NCBI RefSeq assembly: GCF_000720115.1
Contig: NZ_JOIR01000035.1
Span: 79,950-143,949 of the forward strand
Reading direction: 5' to 3'
Source: Streptomyces sp. NRRL F-2580
GTDB lineage: Bacteria; Actinomycetota; Actinomycetes; Streptomycetales; Streptomycetaceae
DNA: 64,000 nt
The translations under genes were made by a program, and so were the position numbers. The notes under the pieces were generated by a model. That model was not told the origin of the DNA. It searched no databases and saw only the letters and a program-made list of their open reading frames with translations. Each line of letters starts with the position of its first letter. The stretch's first letter is position 1. This document shows positions 62,472 to 64,000 of the stretch, piece after piece.

Positions 62472-63004
62472 GTGTTCTATGAGGATCTGAGCCCGTACGG
62501 CTACTACGACGACGAGTCGTTCACCGATCTCCTCCGGCGTGCGCTTCGTCAGTTATGAGCCCGCCTACGAACGCATCAACATCGGCTGGCTGGCCGACGG
62601 CCATCCCTGGCCGTCGGGACCGGTGCCCCCGGACTTCACCGACAAGCTGCTCGCCCTCCTGGTGGCGCAGCCGGTCAACCAAATGCTCGGACTCCACGAG
62701 TGCGATCTCTGCGCCCAATCCCCCCAATCCCCGAACGGCGAGCACGCACCGCGCACGCCCCGGCCATCGCTGCGCAGGCGTCGGGACGGGCGAAGTACGG
62801 ATCCCCGGCCCAGCTGGCTCCGCCTTCGCCGCCCCGCAGCTGATCGGCCACTACGTCGCCGATCACGGCTACCAGCCGCCCCGGGTGTTCATCGATGCGG
62901 TTCTTGCCTTCGATCCGGACACCGCCGGGACCAGCACGTTTCCCTGGATCAAGTTCCCCTGGGTCCCCGCCGACGCCGAGCTGTACGACGCCCGCGTCGA
63001 GTGA
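62472..63004 (+). pseudogene. DUF7919-like gene with two frameshifts
   Basis: GTG at 62472 begins FYEDLSPYGYYDDESFTD. The sequence continues in a second frame (GVRFVSYEPAYERINIGWLADGHPWPSGPVPPDFTDKLLALLVAQPVNQMLGLHECDLC) and ends in a third (GEVRIPGPAGSAFAAPQLIGHYVADHGYQPP, final AELYDARVE). Together these give a complete DUF7919-type protein of about 175 residues (including the LHECxxC motif). Indels lie near 62535 and 62755. Confidence 0.65.
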
Positions 63005-63132
63005 CCCCCTTCGGCTGCGGGCTGCCCGGGCCTCCTCCGTCAACCGGGGCTGGATCGGCCGAAGTGGACCAGGGCCTTGTCCCGCGATTGCACCTGGGCC
63101 TCGCTGGTACGTCCGCCCCACACGGGGGAGAG

Positions 63133-63417
63133 GTGGATGAGCAGATGGACAGCATTCTGCGGTACGCGGCGGTGATCGTGCTCATCGAGCTCGCGCGAAA
63201 CCGCGACTACCGTGATCGGGCCGACGCGGGTCGTGCCCTGGCGGGCCTTGCGGAGAGGCCGGAGGCCGTCGGGCCCCTGCGCGAGCTCGTCCTCGACACC
63301 GCTGACACCTTCGTCACCCGTGTGACAGCGCAAGCCCTGCTTCGGCGAAACGGCAGGGTGGGGCTGTCCATCATTGCCTCCGCGCTGTCAGCCGCCGATT
63401 CGAATCACCGCGCCTGA
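63133..63417 (+). CDS. Short HEAT-like protein, probably truncated
   Basis: GTG at 63133 (GGGGGAG upstream) gives 94 residues; ATG at 63145 is an alternative. YAAVIVLIELARNRDYRDRADAGRALAGLAERPEAVGPLRELVLD, then TFVTRVTAQALLRRNGRVGLSIIASAL forms HEAT-type helix pairs. Streptomyces homologues usually continue for another helix pair, so a 3' loss is likely. No function known. Confidence 0.55.
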   Translation: MDEQMDSILRYAAVIVLIELARNRDYRDRADAGRALAGLAERPEAVGPLRELVLDTADTFVTRVTAQALLRRNGRVGLSIIASALSAADSNHRA

Positions 63418-63894
63418 ATCTGCACCGCGATCATGGACGTACTCGGGTGATGTTGCGGTTCACGCTTCAGCTCCGAGGCGGGAGGCGGCGGACATGCGCG
63501 TGGAGGGCGGTGGTGGCCTGCCCGATGTGCACGGTGGCGTCGGCGAGGTGTCCGAGGACGGCGGAGGGGCTGGCCACGCTGCTGAAGGCGTTGCGGCGGG
63601 CGACTCGGAAAGCTGCCTTCGACGCGCCCGTCTCCTTCGATTCGGCGGCCGTCCCGGACCGCGAGCCCGCGCGGGTGTTGATCGCGGTGGCCGGGTGCCG
63701 TTCGGCGTCGGTTGCGAGGGGGGCTAGTAGGCGGGGTCGTTGCCAGGGGGCGGGGTGGTCGGTAGAACTGGATGAGTCGCCGGGCGGCATGGGTGGTTCA
63801 CCCGCCGCTGACGAACCCCTCTCCGCCGCGTGAGTGGCTCACGCATGCTTCGGCATGCCGCGACCGCCCTTGTCCCCTGTGGAAGGTTTCCTCC
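63418..63894. other. 477 bases without a supported gene
   Basis: A minus-strand frame around 63467-63640 contains FSSVASPSAVLGHLADATVH and GQATTALHAHVRRLP, which reads protein-like but has no visible start and a low-complexity N-terminus. It may be a gene remnant; it is not identifiable. Confidence 0.3.
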
Positions 63895-64000
63895 GTGTCC
63901 AACGCTGTCATCCGCCGCATCGCCGCTTCGAAGAAGACCCTCGCGGGTTCCGTCCTCGCCCTGGGCGTTGCCGGTTCCATGCTGGCCGCGGTTCCCGCGC
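63895..64000 (+). CDS. Secreted protein, N-terminal part only
   Basis: GTG at 63895 with GGAAGG upstream. The 35 visible residues are a basic start (SNAVIRRIAASKKTLAGS) and a hydrophobic core (VLALGVAGSMLAAVPA), a Sec signal peptide cut by the window edge. Streptomyces lytic transglycosylase/Rpf-like secreted proteins begin similarly, but the mature domain is outside the window. Confidence 0.6.
   Translation, partial: MSNAVIRRIAASKKTLAGSVLALGVAGSMLAAVPA

Overview
The window is about 70% GC, with strong third-position G/C bias, GTG and TTG starts, tight ATGA/GTGA gene overlaps, many small secreted proteins and leaderless starts of the TAnnnT-6nt-ATG kind. Its gene families (DUF6777, CsbD/PRC-barrel proteins, MpaB-like oxygenase, Rox-type rifamycin monooxygenase) are typical of Streptomyces. 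It looks like accessory, arm-like chromosome: few housekeeping genes, two insertion sequences, a relaxase remnant and at least eight decayed genes. No tRNA, rRNA or CRISPR array was seen. || Layout. 0-7.4 kb: relaxase fragment, an IS5-family element that has cut off the 3' end of a lipoprotein gene, decayed secreted-protein genes, a DUF1963 protein, small secreted proteins and an NlpC/P60 hydrolase. 7.6-12.5 kb: a sugar-recycling pair (MHS-type MFS transporter coupled to anmK), then a Rox-type rifamycin monooxygenase with a RAE-like inverted repeat upstream, and a YbaK-type deacylase. 12.5-20.7 kb: a divergent MacB/FtsX-like ABC system with two roughly 1000-residue permeases and two ATPases, one carrying an AbrB-like tail. 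20.9-28.1 kb: beta-propeller phytase, the methionine importer metQ-metN-metI, a decayed serine hydrolase, a P-loop kinase and an orphan gltD. 28-39 kb: gap, a GlxA-type regulator, an ABC exporter, a SpoIIE-type phosphatase, a truncated alanyl-tRNA synthetase-like gene behind an alanine-rich leaderless leader ORF, a TOPRIM protein and a sortase. 39-45.3 kb: decayed genes, a DUF6777 protein with about 500 residues of PGK-type repeats, a FAD oxidoreductase, and a divergent ABM monooxygenase/ArsR pair with two matching operators. 45.4-58.5 kb: a stress-flavoured block (CsbD, two PRC-barrel paralogues, MscS, PoxB, a FMN-dependent glutamate-synthase-like protein, a CBS protein) that contains an IS701-like element with a MazF passenger and a same-strand cluster encoding an ADF/cofilin-like protein and an OleT-like CYP152 P450. 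58.5-64 kb: an MBL-fold hydrolase, an acyltransferase, small secreted proteins and a decayed DUF7919-like gene. || Strongest points. (1) 56476-56883 encodes a 135-residue protein that reads from end to end as an actin-depolymerising factor (ADF/cofilin) fold, next to a CYP152 peroxygenase with the OleT-type active-site His and the Arg-Pro pair. (2) 47950-49893 is a complete 1944-bp IS701-like unit, bounded by near-perfect inverted repeats and CTAG duplications, that carries a MazF-type toxin gene and no visible antitoxin. (3) A leaderless 22-codon ORF ending in Val-Ala-Ala-Ala, followed by a hairpin, precedes an alanyl-tRNA synthetase-like gene and looks like an attenuator. (4) The rifamycin monooxygenase gene has a RAE-type palindrome.
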